This document shows, piece by piece, positions 55,270 to 63,969 of a DNA stretch of 64,000 nt (its first letter is position 1; each line of letters starts with the position of its first letter). This stretch comes from Ephemeroptericola cinctiostellae. Its GTDB lineage: Bacteria > Pseudomonadota > Gammaproteobacteria > Burkholderiales > Burkholderiaceae. The position numbers were made by a program, and so were the translations under genes. The notes under the pieces are model-generated. The model ran no database searches. It saw only the letters and a program-made list of their open reading frames with translations, and was not told the DNA's origin. The DNA lies in contig NZ_CP031124.1 in NCBI RefSeq assembly GCF_003339525.1, forward strand, positions 1,116,001 to 1,180,000. The letters are read 5' to 3'.

Positions 55270-57714
55270 TTATCGATCGTTCAGCTTGTTCTTGATGGGG
55301 GTTTCGGGTTCAGCATCCACAAATTTGACGACTTCATAGCCTGCAATGCCATCGGTCAACGTGGAAGCGGGGTTGTCATTTTGCAGTGAACCTAACCCTT
55401 TGAGTTCCAGTTGAAAGTAGATTGAGTTATTGGCGGTATTGGTGCTGTCGGAAATGGTGCGTTCGCCCACCAAACGAAAGACCCAGCAGTCTTTGGCATA
55501 TTCGATGCCGACCAAAGCATCAGACACGCGGGTGTTTTTGAGGTCATAGTTAATGCGTGCCACACCGTACAGTGACTTAGATATTTTCGTCAAAGGCCAC
55601 TGGGTTGAGACATACACGCTGCGGGTTGGTGTGGTTGATACACTGTTTTTATGGAATCCGACATTGATGACTTTTTTGGGTGCAGGTTGCCAGCGTACGG
55701 TCAAATCGGTTCTTAATAATTTACTGCTGTCGAAATTATATTGAGCAAAGGCGTCTACCCAAAAATGGGGGGCAATTTGACCCGATGCAGACAGCAAAAG
55801 ATCCGATTTGCGTGTGGTGTCCACTGTGCCACCAGGCAGGGTCACACGCTGTTCAGTAAAGTAATGTCGTTGTGCCGCTGTGACTTGGAACAGTTGCTCG
55901 CCTGTGTCTTGAGCCAGCCAACGGCTGGTCACGCCGAGTGTGGCTTGATTGGCTTGGGAAATGCGGTCACGACCCGTGAACAGATTTTCACCATAAATAT
56001 GTGACAAATCAAAATCAGCCAGAGCGGAATCAAAATTCCAGATGCGACTTTGGTCCTTATAAGGCACATACAAATAATATAAACGCGGTTCGAGCGTTTG
56101 AATGGCAGGGCGACCCAGCCATGAACTGTTGCTGCGCTCAAATACCAAACCTGAGTCCACACTGGCGATGGGTAACACCCGTGTTGCGCTCGCATCGTAT
56201 CCACTGGCGACACGTGATAAATCATATTTTGTGGCATACACACCGATTTTTGGGGTGATGAAACCGGCCGCGCGGCGATATTCATAACGCACGCTGGGGT
56301 AAGCCACATGACGCCAACCTTCGGCGTAGTTGGTGTTTGGGTGAGTGAAATGTGTGCTTTCAACATCCGTGTTGGCGATCCAATTGCCCCAACGCTTCGT
56401 GCCTGTGATGGTGAGCTGTGGTTCAAAGTCATAAGGCACCGTGACGCTGTTGGTGCTGTCTTGTAACGTCTGGTTGGTTTTTTCGCGGATGCGTGCTGTC
56501 CAATTGTCCTTGCTGTATTGAGCGGCATATTCGCTGGTTAAGATGCGATTGGAGGCGTTGGTGTTTTTGGTTGGGATGTCATCGAGGTAGGATTTATCCG
56601 ATGCGCGTTGTGCATCCATCCAAGCCGACCATGTGCCGCCGCCCAAGTCACCAGATACGAGGTGCTGTGCTCGCCAGTAAAAACGGCTGCGATCTGCGGT
56701 GCTGTCGTAGGGCAAATAATTGCCTGACAACATGCCTGTGCCGTATTGGCGGGTCATGTAGCGGTATTCGCCTCCCAGTTTAACGCCACGTTTGGTGGTC
56801 ACACCGGGATACACCGTCAAATCATAATTGGGGGCGAGGTTGAAATAGTAGGGGATGGTCAAATCCACACCCGATGTGCTGGAAATGCCCATCGTTGGAG
56901 ACAAAAAGCCAGAGCGTCGGCGGTTACCCAAGGGGAATTGCATGTAAGGCGTGGCCAAAATGGGTAAGTTCTTAAACACCAACACAGCACTCGTCCCTTG
57001 ACCAAGGTCATTGTCTTGGTCAATCATCAATGTTTTACTTTTCAAATACCAATCTGGATCTTCGGCACGGCAGGTCGTGTAGTAAGCATCTTGCATCAGT
57101 GCACGGCGACTGGACAGCAGAGACAATGATTCTGCTTTACCTCGACCCTCCGTGGCACTGATGGCATAGGTGGCTTGCGTTGCTTCGGCTTTTTGAGTGG
57201 ATAAATTGTAATGAATGACGGTGCCCGTGACTTCATCGCCCGCGGTGTTACGCAACACCGCATGGCCCGTTGACGTGACTTGCTCGCTCGAGTAGTCGTA
57301 ATTCACCACATCGCCTTGCATGCGCATGTCGTTGCGTGCAATGCAGGCTTTGCCTTTCAAAATGATGTTGTCATTGACCTGACCTGTTAATGTGTTGGCA
57401 TCGGCGATGGTGTTGTCTTTGGGGTATTTTTTAACGGTGGCTGTGCTGAGTTCATCGCAATACGGCAAAGGGTTGCTTGGACTGTGTGGCAAGATCACCT
57501 TGGCTTTGGCATCCTTGGCAAGGGTGTCACTGAGGGCGACCGCACGTGCGGTGCCGATGGCTGAAGGCACAGGGTCTTGTTTCGCTGTTTCGATGCTGAC
57601 CTGCGCGTGCGCATTGATTGAAGCTGCAGTGAGCAACGCCATGGCCATGCGCACGTGTTGGGTCAAAGGCTTAATCAATAGCGACGGGTGGATTTTTTTC
57701 AGCATAACGGTCAT
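55270..57714 (-). CDS. lptD: LPS-assembly outer-membrane protein LptD
   Basis: An 814-residue outer-membrane beta-barrel that inserts lipopolysaccharide into the outer leaflet with LptE. A signal peptide (MALLTAASINAHA) is followed by an OstA-type beta-taco domain (about 95-250: GQVNDNIILKGKACIARNDMRMQGDVVNYD), then the barrel with PYYFNLAPNYDLTVYP and GGEYRYM. Cysteines at the N-terminal CDEL and ACIARN, plus later CRAED and KDCWVFRLVGE, fit the two disulfides of the family. The start (57714 or 57705) is uncertain. surA and pdxA, common partners, are not downstream; a terminator and amt follow. amgK-murU lie divergently upstream, as in Pseudomonas. Confidence 0.95.
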   Translation of the reverse strand: MTVMLKKIHPSLLIKPLTQHVRMAMALLTAASINAHAQVSIETAKQDPVPSAIGTARAVALSDTLAKDAKAKVILPHSPSNPLPYCDELSTATVKKYPKDNTIADANTLTGQVNDNIILKGKACIARNDMRMQGDVVNYDYSSEQVTSTGHAVLRNTAGDEVTGTVIHYNLSTQKAEATQATYAISATEGRGKAESLSLLSSRRALMQDAYYTTCRAEDPDWYLKSKTLMIDQDNDLGQGTSAVLVFKNLPILATPYMQFPLGNRRRSGFLSPTMGISSTSGVDLTIPYYFNLAPNYDLTVYPGVTTKRGVKLGGEYRYMTRQYGTGMLSGNYLPYDSTADRSRFYWRAQHLVSGDLGGGTWSAWMDAQRASDKSYLDDIPTKNTNASNRILTSEYAAQYSKDNWTARIREKTNQTLQDSTNSVTVPYDFEPQLTITGTKRWGNWIANTDVESTHFTHPNTNYAEGWRHVAYPSVRYEYRRAAGFITPKIGVYATKYDLSRVASGYDASATRVLPIASVDSGLVFERSNSSWLGRPAIQTLEPRLYYLYVPYKDQSRIWNFDSALADFDLSHIYGENLFTGRDRISQANQATLGVTSRWLAQDTGEQLFQVTAAQRHYFTEQRVTLPGGTVDTTRKSDLLLSASGQIAPHFWVDAFAQYNFDSSKLLRTDLTVRWQPAPKKVINVGFHKNSVSTTPTRSVYVSTQWPLTKISKSLYGVARINYDLKNTRVSDALVGIEYAKDCWVFRLVGERTISDSTNTANNSIYFQLELKGLGSLQNDNPASTLTDGIAGYEVVKFVDAEPETPIKNKLNDR

Positions 57715-57992
57715 CAGCAATAATCATCAATGGTCAGTCATCGTCTGCAAAAACCGGCGGTCGGTCAGGACGTGACAGTAAGTACAAGAACGGATGCAAT
57801 GGGTGCATGGAATCAGGTAAAATGCAGCGATTTGATGGCGCAAAGTGAGCCGATCGAAAGTGCAAAACAGTTGCAATTGTACCCGATAAAATTCGCTGAG
57901 GCGGCGCAACCGTACAATGGATGTGTGTTTGCCCACTGATCACTTCGCCATTGCTTATTCATTTTTTCTACAGAATCGAACGTGAGCCCAAT

Positions 57993-59042
57993 ATGAGCAC
58001 TATATTACCCAACGATGACCGCACCGCAGCCCTCGCACAATGGTTGACCACGCTACCTGCCGAATTGGGCATCCACCACGCCAGCTTGTCTGTGGCCTCT
58101 GCCGATGCCAGTTTTCGCCGCTATTTCCGCATTGAAAGCAGCAACGCAGCACACCCCACACTCATCATCATGGACGCGCCACCCTCACACGAAGACTGTC
58201 AGCCCTTTATCCACGTGGCTGAATTGTTTGGTCGCAGCGGCGTGCATGTGACCAAAATCCTTGAGCAAAACTTGGAGCAAGGGTTTTTGTTGCTCACCGA
58301 TTTGGGCAATCACACCTATTTGTCGGTGCTTGAACACGACCTGAGCCAAGCCGATGCACTGTATCGCGATGCCTTGACGGCTTTGACTAAACTGCAAGTC
58401 GCCAGCACACCCGATGAATTGCCCCTGTACGACCGTGAACGCTTGCTCAATGAAATGATGTTGTTCCCACAATGGTATCTTGGTGTGCACAAAAATTTCA
58501 CCTTAACGGACGCGCAAACCGCCCAACTCACGCACGTTTTCAGCACACTGCTTGACAACAACCTCGCACAAACGCAAGTGTGGGTGCATCGTGATTACCA
58601 CAGCCGCAACTTAATGGTGATTGACGACAACAACCCTGGTATTTTGGATTTTCAAGACGCGGTGTATGGCCCGATCACTTATGACCTCGTGTCTTTGCTG
58701 CGTGACGCATACATTGAATGGCCTGAGGCGCAACAAATTGACTGGCTCGTGCGTTACTGGGAGCAAGCACGAAAAGCAGGTTTGAATGTGCCAGCAGCAT
58801 TCGATGAATTTTACAAAGACTTTGAATACATGGGATTGCAACGCCACCTCAAAGTGCTTGGGATCTTCGCCCGCTTGTTCCACCGAGATGGTAAATCAGG
58901 CTATTTGAAAGACCTGCCTTTGGTCTTGAAGTACACCCGTCAAGTGGCTGCACGCTACCGTGATTTTGCACCGTTGTTGCATATTTTAGATGCCGTTGCA
59001 GAAGAAGCGGCCGATACGACCCAAGTCGGTTACACATTCTAA
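57993..59042 (+). CDS. amgK: N-acetylmuramate/N-acetylglucosamine 1-kinase
   Basis: A 349-residue phosphotransferase of the APH family that phosphorylates the anomeric carbon of MurNAc in peptidoglycan recycling. The catalytic loop is VHRDYHSRNLMV and the metal-binding ILDFQDAVYGPITYDLVSLLRDAYIEW. The neighbour murU, 11 bases on, and divergent lptD give the known amgK-murU context. ATG 57993 is chosen; the 24 residues upstream in frame are unlike the family. The pathway bypasses de novo UDP-MurNAc synthesis and can lower fosfomycin sensitivity in organisms that have it. Confidence 0.93.
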   Translation: MSTILPNDDRTAALAQWLTTLPAELGIHHASLSVASADASFRRYFRIESSNAAHPTLIIMDAPPSHEDCQPFIHVAELFGRSGVHVTKILEQNLEQGFLLLTDLGNHTYLSVLEHDLSQADALYRDALTALTKLQVASTPDELPLYDRERLLNEMMLFPQWYLGVHKNFTLTDAQTAQLTHVFSTLLDNNLAQTQVWVHRDYHSRNLMVIDDNNPGILDFQDAVYGPITYDLVSLLRDAYIEWPEAQQIDWLVRYWEQARKAGLNVPAAFDEFYKDFEYMGLQRHLKVLGIFARLFHRDGKSGYLKDLPLVLKYTRQVAARYRDFAPLLHILDAVAEEAADTTQVGYTF

Positions 59043-59053
59043 AAGGTCAAATA

Positions 59054-59761
59054 ATGATTCAAGTCGCCATGATTTTTGCCGCAGGGCGCGGCGAACGGAT
59101 GCGTCCGTTGACCGATGTCAAGCCTAAACCGTTGCTCGAAGTCGCGGGCAAACCGCTGATAGTTTGGCAAATTGAAGCCATTGCCGCAGCAGGCATCACC
59201 GACATCATCATCAACCACGCGTGGCTCGGCGAGCAAATCCCCGCTGCGCTCGGTGACGGTGCGCAATTTGGCGTGCGCTTGCATTACTCCGCTGAAGGCA
59301 ACGCGCTCGAAACCGCAGGCGGCATTGCCAAAGCCATGCCACAGCTTAAAGCACACAGCGACAGCCCCATTTTTCTCGCGGTGAGTGGTGACATTTACAC
59401 CGATTACAACTACGCCAGCCTGCACGCCAAAGCCGCCGAACTTGCCCGAGCCGAACAACCGCACATGCACCTCGTCATGGTCGACAACCCCGCTTTTCAT
59501 GCCAAAGGCGATTTTGTGTTGAATGGCGGACGGTTGTTTGGATTGGATGCCGAACAAGGTCAAGCCCTGACTTTTGGCAACATTGGCTTGTACGACATGC
59601 ACCAGTTTGATCAACTGCCTGTCGGTGAAAAAATTCCGATGAGTCCGTATTATCGTCAGTCCATTGCGGACGGTGTGGCCAGCGGTGAGTATTTTGGGGG
59701 CGTTTGGGAAAATGTGGGGACTGCGGCGCAGTTGGAAGCACTCAATCTAAGTTTTGCTTGA
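59054..59761 (+). CDS. murU: MurNAc alpha-1-phosphate uridylyltransferase
   Basis: A 235-residue nucleotidyltransferase making UDP-MurNAc from MurNAc 1-phosphate and UTP. The signature MIFAAGRGERMRPLTDVKPKPLLEVAGKPLIVWQIEAI is at the N-terminus, with GGIAKAMPQL and VSGDIYTDYNY for sugar and metal binding. The product returns to peptidoglycan synthesis, next to Mpl's product. Codon 1 is 11 bases after amgK, so the two genes are coupled. Confidence 0.95.
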   Translation: MIQVAMIFAAGRGERMRPLTDVKPKPLLEVAGKPLIVWQIEAIAAAGITDIIINHAWLGEQIPAALGDGAQFGVRLHYSAEGNALETAGGIAKAMPQLKAHSDSPIFLAVSGDIYTDYNYASLHAKAAELARAEQPHMHLVMVDNPAFHAKGDFVLNGGRLFGLDAEQGQALTFGNIGLYDMHQFDQLPVGEKIPMSPYYRQSIADGVASGEYFGGVWENVGTAAQLEALNLSFA

Positions 59762-59808
59762 GTGCATCTTTCGCTCTCACAAGAAAAATCTTCTAAAGCC
59801 ATCACTTC

Positions 59809-60690
59809 ATGCACACACTCAACATCATCGGCGCAGGGCGCGTGGGGCAAACCTTGGCGCGGCTTTGGCATGCACACTCTGTTTTTCAAATCGGTGCGGT
59901 TTGTAATCGCAGTATTGGCAGTGCACAAGCGGCGGTTGATTTTATACAAGCAGGCACCGCTTTTGATGTGGACGCTCTTTCACTTTTACCCGCCGCTGAT
60001 GTCTGGTTGTTGGCGTGTCCTGACGACCAGCTACAGGCGTGTTGTACTGATTTAAGTAAGCATGGCGCGTTCAATCAAGACTCAATCGTCTTTCATTGCA
60101 GCGGCGCGTTGACCGCGCATGAGGTGCTGCAATCTGCAAAAAACTGCGGTGCGCAGATCGCCAGTGCTCATCCGATTAAAAGTTTCGCCAACCCTGACTC
60201 AGCGGTGCAAGGTTTCACAGGCACTTTTTGCGGTACGGAAGGTGACGCTGCGGCATTGGCTGTTTTAGAATCGGCTTTTGCTGCAATTGGTGGGCACTGT
60301 TTTACGATTAAGCCTGAATCGAAAACCTTGTATCACGCGGCCAGTGTGATGGCGTGCAATTACCTTGTGGCATTGCAGGAGGTCAGCATTCAGGCTTTTA
60401 CGCAAGCGGGTGTGGCGCGTGAGCAGGCGATGGCGATTTTGCAGCCGATTGTCAGCGATACGGTGAATAATGTTTTCAGCATGGGCACGCAAGCTGCGTT
60501 GACGGGGCCGATAGCCCGTGGCGATGCGGCTGTGGTGGAGAAGCAAGTCGCCGCTTTGAAGGGATGGCGTATGGATTATGCGCAAATGTATCAGCAGCTT
60601 GGGCAAGTGACTTTAACGCTGGCAGAGCCTTGTGGCATCAGTGATCAAACTGCACGCAGGTTGGCGGACATATTGGGTCGTGAGGATTAA
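59809..60690 (+). CDS. DUF2520 Rossmann-fold protein (ProC/6PGDH-like)
   Basis: A 293-residue putative NAD(P)-dependent dehydrogenase. The N-terminus has IIGAGRVGQTLARLWHAH, a Rossmann motif, then DVWLLACPDDQL and FHCSGALTAHEVLQSAKNCGAQIASAHPIKSF, typical of DUF2520. The C-terminal helical domain (LYHAASVMACNYLVALQEVSIQAF) resembles 6-phosphogluconate dehydrogenase-like dimerisation domains. It follows murU by 47 bases, possibly in the same operon. Substrate unknown. Confidence 0.88.
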   Translation: MHTLNIIGAGRVGQTLARLWHAHSVFQIGAVCNRSIGSAQAAVDFIQAGTAFDVDALSLLPAADVWLLACPDDQLQACCTDLSKHGAFNQDSIVFHCSGALTAHEVLQSAKNCGAQIASAHPIKSFANPDSAVQGFTGTFCGTEGDAAALAVLESAFAAIGGHCFTIKPESKTLYHAASVMACNYLVALQEVSIQAFTQAGVAREQAMAILQPIVSDTVNNVFSMGTQAALTGPIARGDAAVVEKQVAALKGWRMDYAQMYQQLGQVTLTLAEPCGISDQTARRLADILGRED

Positions 60691-60760
60691 CGCGATGGGG
60701 CGCTTTTAAAAAATAATTTCAAAAATTTCAAAATAAACCATGTGCTTTAATTAAGCATGC

Positions 60761-60793
60761 CGTCACTCCCGCATGCTGTTGGCGGGAGTCCAG
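60761..60793. repeat. REP-like palindrome downstream of the DUF2520 gene
   Basis: ACTCCCGC (60765-60772) and GCGGGAGT (60782-60789), preceded by CGTC and followed by CCAGT. This CGTC-stem-CCAG layout is a widespread short extragenic repeat type in proteobacteria; the element at 19298 is of similar style. Confidence 0.55.
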
Positions 60794-61090
60794 TCAAATG
60801 CGTCGCTTTTGTGTTGCCTTTTATTGGTTTTATACGGGGTTGTAAAACGCCTTCCATCTCATTGGATTGAGCAAGCATTTCTCGAAACATCGCTTGATTC
60901 ATTTTCCAGTTAAATCCATGCAGAAATGATGATATGGGGTGATTTGAGTGCGCGGATTCTATTGAATTCAATGAACACATGCGTTTGTATGTGATTCATC
61001 ATTAGTGCCAATCAAATATTGACCCAATGCGCTTAATCGGTAGAACAACGATATAATGAAAGCCGATGAACCGAAGATCAACCCAGCCCA

Positions 61091-61116
61091 ACGCCCATCG
61101 TCCATGGGCGTTTTTC
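61091..61116 (+). terminator. Leader hairpin with T-run before the EamA gene
   Basis: ACGCCCAT (61091-61098) and ATGGGCGT (61104-61111) form a perfect 8-base stem with a CGTCC loop followed by TTTTC. It sits between the TATAAT at 61052 and the start at 61132, so it would attenuate the EamA transcript. Confidence 0.6.
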
Positions 61117-61131
61117 AATGAAGTGTCATTT

Positions 61132-62067
61132 ATGAGTACCAGCCAAACCTATTCCACCCGCCAACGAAAAACCGCGCTCATGTGGGCGATTTTGGGTGCC
61201 TTGTTTTTTTCAACCAAAGCCATTTTGGCAAAGCTCATGTACCGTGAAGGCGCGGATGGCGTGGATGTGCTGACGCTGCGGATGATTTTTGCCTTACCCT
61301 TTTTTATCATGATTGGCCTGTGGGCGCGTCGCTCGCAACCATATCAGATGACGCGCAACGATTATGTGCAGGTGTGCGTGGTCGGTTTCTTTGGTTATTA
61401 CATCGCCAGCTTGTTTGATTTTTTAGGCTTGCAATACATCACCGTCGGCTTGGAGCGTTTGATTTTGTTCCTCACACCTTCTATGGTGCTGATTATTTCA
61501 AAGTTCTTTTTAAAGAAAAATATTGATGTTAAACAATGGCTTGCCATGATTCTGGCTTATGTGGGGATTGTCTTGGTCTTTTGGCATGAGTTGGAAGTGG
61601 GCGGTTCAAACATTGCGCTTGGCTCCGCGTTGGTGTTTGGCAGTGCGTTGTCGTATGCCACCTATTTATTAATGACAGGCGAGTTGGTCAAACGTTTGGG
61701 TGCAACGCGCTTGGTCGCTTATGCAATGGCGGTCTCAACGGTATTGTGCCTCATGCATTACGTGGTGCTGCGCGATTGGCATGGTTTATTGAGCAAAAAT
61801 GCGGTCGTTTATGGTTATTCATTGCTCAACGCGCTGTTGTGCACCGTCGCACCTGTTGTCCTCACCATGCTCGCTGTCGCTCGACTCGGCTCGCCGATTG
61901 TCTCGCAAGTCGGTATGGTTGGCCCCGTCGCCACGGTCGGCATGGGTTACTTTTTCCTCGGAGAGCCCGTCACCACGACCCAACTGATGGGCACAGCGTT
62001 GGTGATTGTGGGGATCTTCTTGGTGGGGAAAGTGGCGGGGCAAAGTAAATCAATTCAAGCAAAGTAA
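61132..62067 (+). CDS. EamA/DMT-superfamily transporter
   Basis: A 311-residue membrane transporter with ten hydrophobic spans in two EamA repeats (about 15-150 and 165-300). The first repeat has WAILGALFFSTKAILAKLMYREGADGVDVLTLRMIFALPFF, with the family's 'LR' near the second span; the second ends GPVATVGMGYFFLGEPVTTTQLMGTALVIVGIFLV, the EamA C-terminal signature. Exported metabolite unknown. The start at 61132 is in AT-rich sequence without a strong ribosome-binding site; ATG 61066 would put a terminator-like hairpin in the coding region. Confidence 0.85.
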   Translation: MSTSQTYSTRQRKTALMWAILGALFFSTKAILAKLMYREGADGVDVLTLRMIFALPFFIMIGLWARRSQPYQMTRNDYVQVCVVGFFGYYIASLFDFLGLQYITVGLERLILFLTPSMVLIISKFFLKKNIDVKQWLAMILAYVGIVLVFWHELEVGGSNIALGSALVFGSALSYATYLLMTGELVKRLGATRLVAYAMAVSTVLCLMHYVVLRDWHGLLSKNAVVYGYSLLNALLCTVAPVVLTMLAVARLGSPIVSQVGMVGPVATVGMGYFFLGEPVTTTQLMGTALVIVGIFLVGKVAGQSKSIQAK

Positions 62068-62111
62068 GCAAGATAAAATGAATTGATTTTGATGATGAGA
62101 AGGGCTGAAAA

Positions 62112-63080
62112 ATGGTCAAAAGAGCAAATGACATTGCTGCATTGAGGCTGGGCATGGAATTGCTTAAACGCATCCCTCGCCATCGAAAGATCAGCAGCAA
62201 GGAGTTGCATCAACAACTCAATGGCACGCCTTATGAAAGAAGTAAACGCACCATTGAACGGCATTTGATTGCTTTGTGTGAGCATTTTGATATTGAGTGT
62301 GATGACAGTTCAAAACCATATGGTTTTCGTTGGAAAGATCAGGCGGGTGGTTTGAGTTTATTGCAAATGAATGAATCAGAAGCTTTATTCATGGAGCTGG
62401 CAAGACGGCATTTAAGTGCCTTGTTACCAGCATCTCTACAAAACCACATGCATGGTTTTTTTGAAAATGCACAATCCACGTTACGCCATCATTCAAGCGA
62501 TACAGCAAATAACGATTGGTTGAAAAAAGTCATGGTTGTCAATACCTTGCAGCCATTGCTTGTGCCGATGGTGGATGAAAAAGTGTTTAAAGCGGTGAGT
62601 GATGCGCTTTATCACAACCATTGGTTGAAAGTGACGTTTAGCAACGCAAAAGGCGAGATCAAAACCAAACAAGTCAAACCTTTGGGCTTGGCACAAAAAG
62701 ATGATGGTCGGCTGTATTTGGTTGTGCGATTTGAAGGGCATGAAGGCGTAGCGCAAAACCGCCAACTCGTGCTCAATCGCATTCAAACCGCGCACGACAC
62801 AGGGCGCACATTCACCCCGCCTGACGACTTTGACTTGCGCGAGTACGATGCGCGAGGCGGTTTTGGTTTTGGTCATGGAACCCACATTCATCTTGAGTTT
62901 GTCATTAAAAAGCACGCAGGGCAGCATTTGTATGAAAGTCGTTTGTCCGAAGACCAAACCATTCAAGCACATGGTGATGAGCTCAAAATACAAGCCACCG
63001 TTGTTGACAGCATGCGTTTGGACAAGTGGTTGTTTAGTTTTGGCTCTGATGTTTGGGGTGTACAGAAGCAAGCCATTTAA
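62112..63080 (+). CDS. WYL-domain transcriptional regulator
   Basis: A 322-residue regulator. Residues about 1-60 form an HTH_11/DeoR-like winged helix (RHRKISSKELHQQLNGTPYERSKRTIERHLIALCE). Residues 140-230 form the WYL domain, with KPLGLAQKDDGRLYLVVRFEGH as its ligand strand; the Trp-Tyr-Leu of the name is Leu-Tyr-Leu here. The C-terminal WCX-like part (about 245-322) follows. Such regulators often sit at the head of phage-defence or stress operons and sense nucleotides or nucleic acids. AGGG lies 7 bases before the ATG. A PP2C gene follows, so it is a candidate local controller. Confidence 0.9.
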   Translation: MVKRANDIAALRLGMELLKRIPRHRKISSKELHQQLNGTPYERSKRTIERHLIALCEHFDIECDDSSKPYGFRWKDQAGGLSLLQMNESEALFMELARRHLSALLPASLQNHMHGFFENAQSTLRHHSSDTANNDWLKKVMVVNTLQPLLVPMVDEKVFKAVSDALYHNHWLKVTFSNAKGEIKTKQVKPLGLAQKDDGRLYLVVRFEGHEGVAQNRQLVLNRIQTAHDTGRTFTPPDDFDLREYDARGGFGFGHGTHIHLEFVIKKHAGQHLYESRLSEDQTIQAHGDELKIQATVVDSMRLDKWLFSFGSDVWGVQKQAI

Positions 63081-63097
63081 TTTTCACGTATTTATTT

Positions 63098-63130
63098 TTG
63101 TGCGACACAAAATGTCGCACAATTTGTTTT
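63098..63130. promoter_or_regulatory. Palindrome between WYL regulator and PP2C gene
   Basis: TTGTGCGACA (63098-63107) and TGTCGCACAA (63113-63122) are perfect 10-base arms around CAAAA, 41 bases before the PP2C start. TTTGTTTT follows, so it may be an intrinsic terminator of the WYL gene or an operator bound by it. Confidence 0.6.
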
Positions 63131-63162
63131 AATCATGGCTTAAACCACATAACAGGATGGCC

Positions 63163-63921
63163 ATGTTCACTGTCACCACCACGCAGCATCGAGGCAAACA
63201 ACAACGCGAGCAACAAGATGCCTTGTTCGATGGCACGCGTACAGTCCAATCGCTCAATCACCCTGTCAGCTGCAACGCCCATCACACCAAAGGGTTGTTA
63301 ATTGCGGTGGCTGATGGCGTATCTGTCAGTCCACATCCCGATTTAGCCAGTCGATATTGGATGGACATGCTGGCTCAAACTCAGCACAGCCATTCTTTTG
63401 ACGCGCGTTTGCTTCGTCAAATACACTCACAAATGTGCAAAAAAATGGCGAGGGGCGAGACCTACGGCTCATCCACCACACTGGTCGCGGCGAGCATCAA
63501 AAACAATTTGTGCACCATTCTCAATGTCGGCGACAGCCGCGCGTATCACATCAATACCCAAGGCGACTGGCAGCAGCTCAGTCATGACCACACCGTGCTC
63601 AATGAATTCATCGCTTCAGGTCAAGCGCAATCGGATGAAGATTATGCCGACATTTACAGCGGTTTAGCACATTGTTTGGTGGCGGATGAGGGCGCATTTG
63701 ATTTTGCCATTGCGCGGGCTGAAAAATCTTTAGCTGTCGGTGAGTGCATATTGCTGTGCTCCGACGGCGTGCACGACGTACTCAGTGCTGAAGTTTTGCA
63801 ACAGAGCTTTAAGGAATATCCACCCAGAGAATGCGTCACGCATTGGCGCAAGCAAATTTTGCGCATGGGCGCACCTGACAATTTTAGTATTGTGTTGGCT
63901 CAACTTGAATCCTTGGCGTAA
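63163..63921 (+). CDS. PP2C-family serine/threonine phosphatase
   Basis: A 252-residue metal-dependent protein phosphatase. Motifs in order are EQQDALFDG near the N-terminus, LIAVADGVSVSPHP (metal-binding Asp-Gly), GSSTTLVAASI, ILNVGDSRAYHI (metal Asp), CSDGVHDVL and GAPDNFSIVLAQL. No membrane or regulatory domain. AGGA lies 5 bases before ATG 63163; ATG 63157 is also in frame. The partner kinase is not in the window, but the gene is followed by the start of another coding sequence, so a kinase or substrate may lie beyond the edge. Confidence 0.88.
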   Translation: MFTVTTTQHRGKQQREQQDALFDGTRTVQSLNHPVSCNAHHTKGLLIAVADGVSVSPHPDLASRYWMDMLAQTQHSHSFDARLLRQIHSQMCKKMARGETYGSSTTLVAASIKNNLCTILNVGDSRAYHINTQGDWQQLSHDHTVLNEFIASGQAQSDEDYADIYSGLAHCLVADEGAFDFAIARAEKSLAVGECILLCSDGVHDVLSAEVLQQSFKEYPPRECVTHWRKQILRMGAPDNFSIVLAQLESLA

Positions 63922-63969
63922 TCAAATCAATACGTTTCGAGATATAGCAAAAACGAAGAAAGGAAAATA

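Larger units (their letters stand above)
60691..61131. other. Spacer before the EamA gene with REP-like element, promoter and leader hairpin
   Basis: No gene is supported. It holds the palindrome at 60761-60793, TATAAT at 61052-61057 with no good -35, and a terminator-like hairpin at 61091-61115. A frame in phase with the EamA gene opens at ATG 61066, but passes through the hairpin. Confidence 0.5.
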
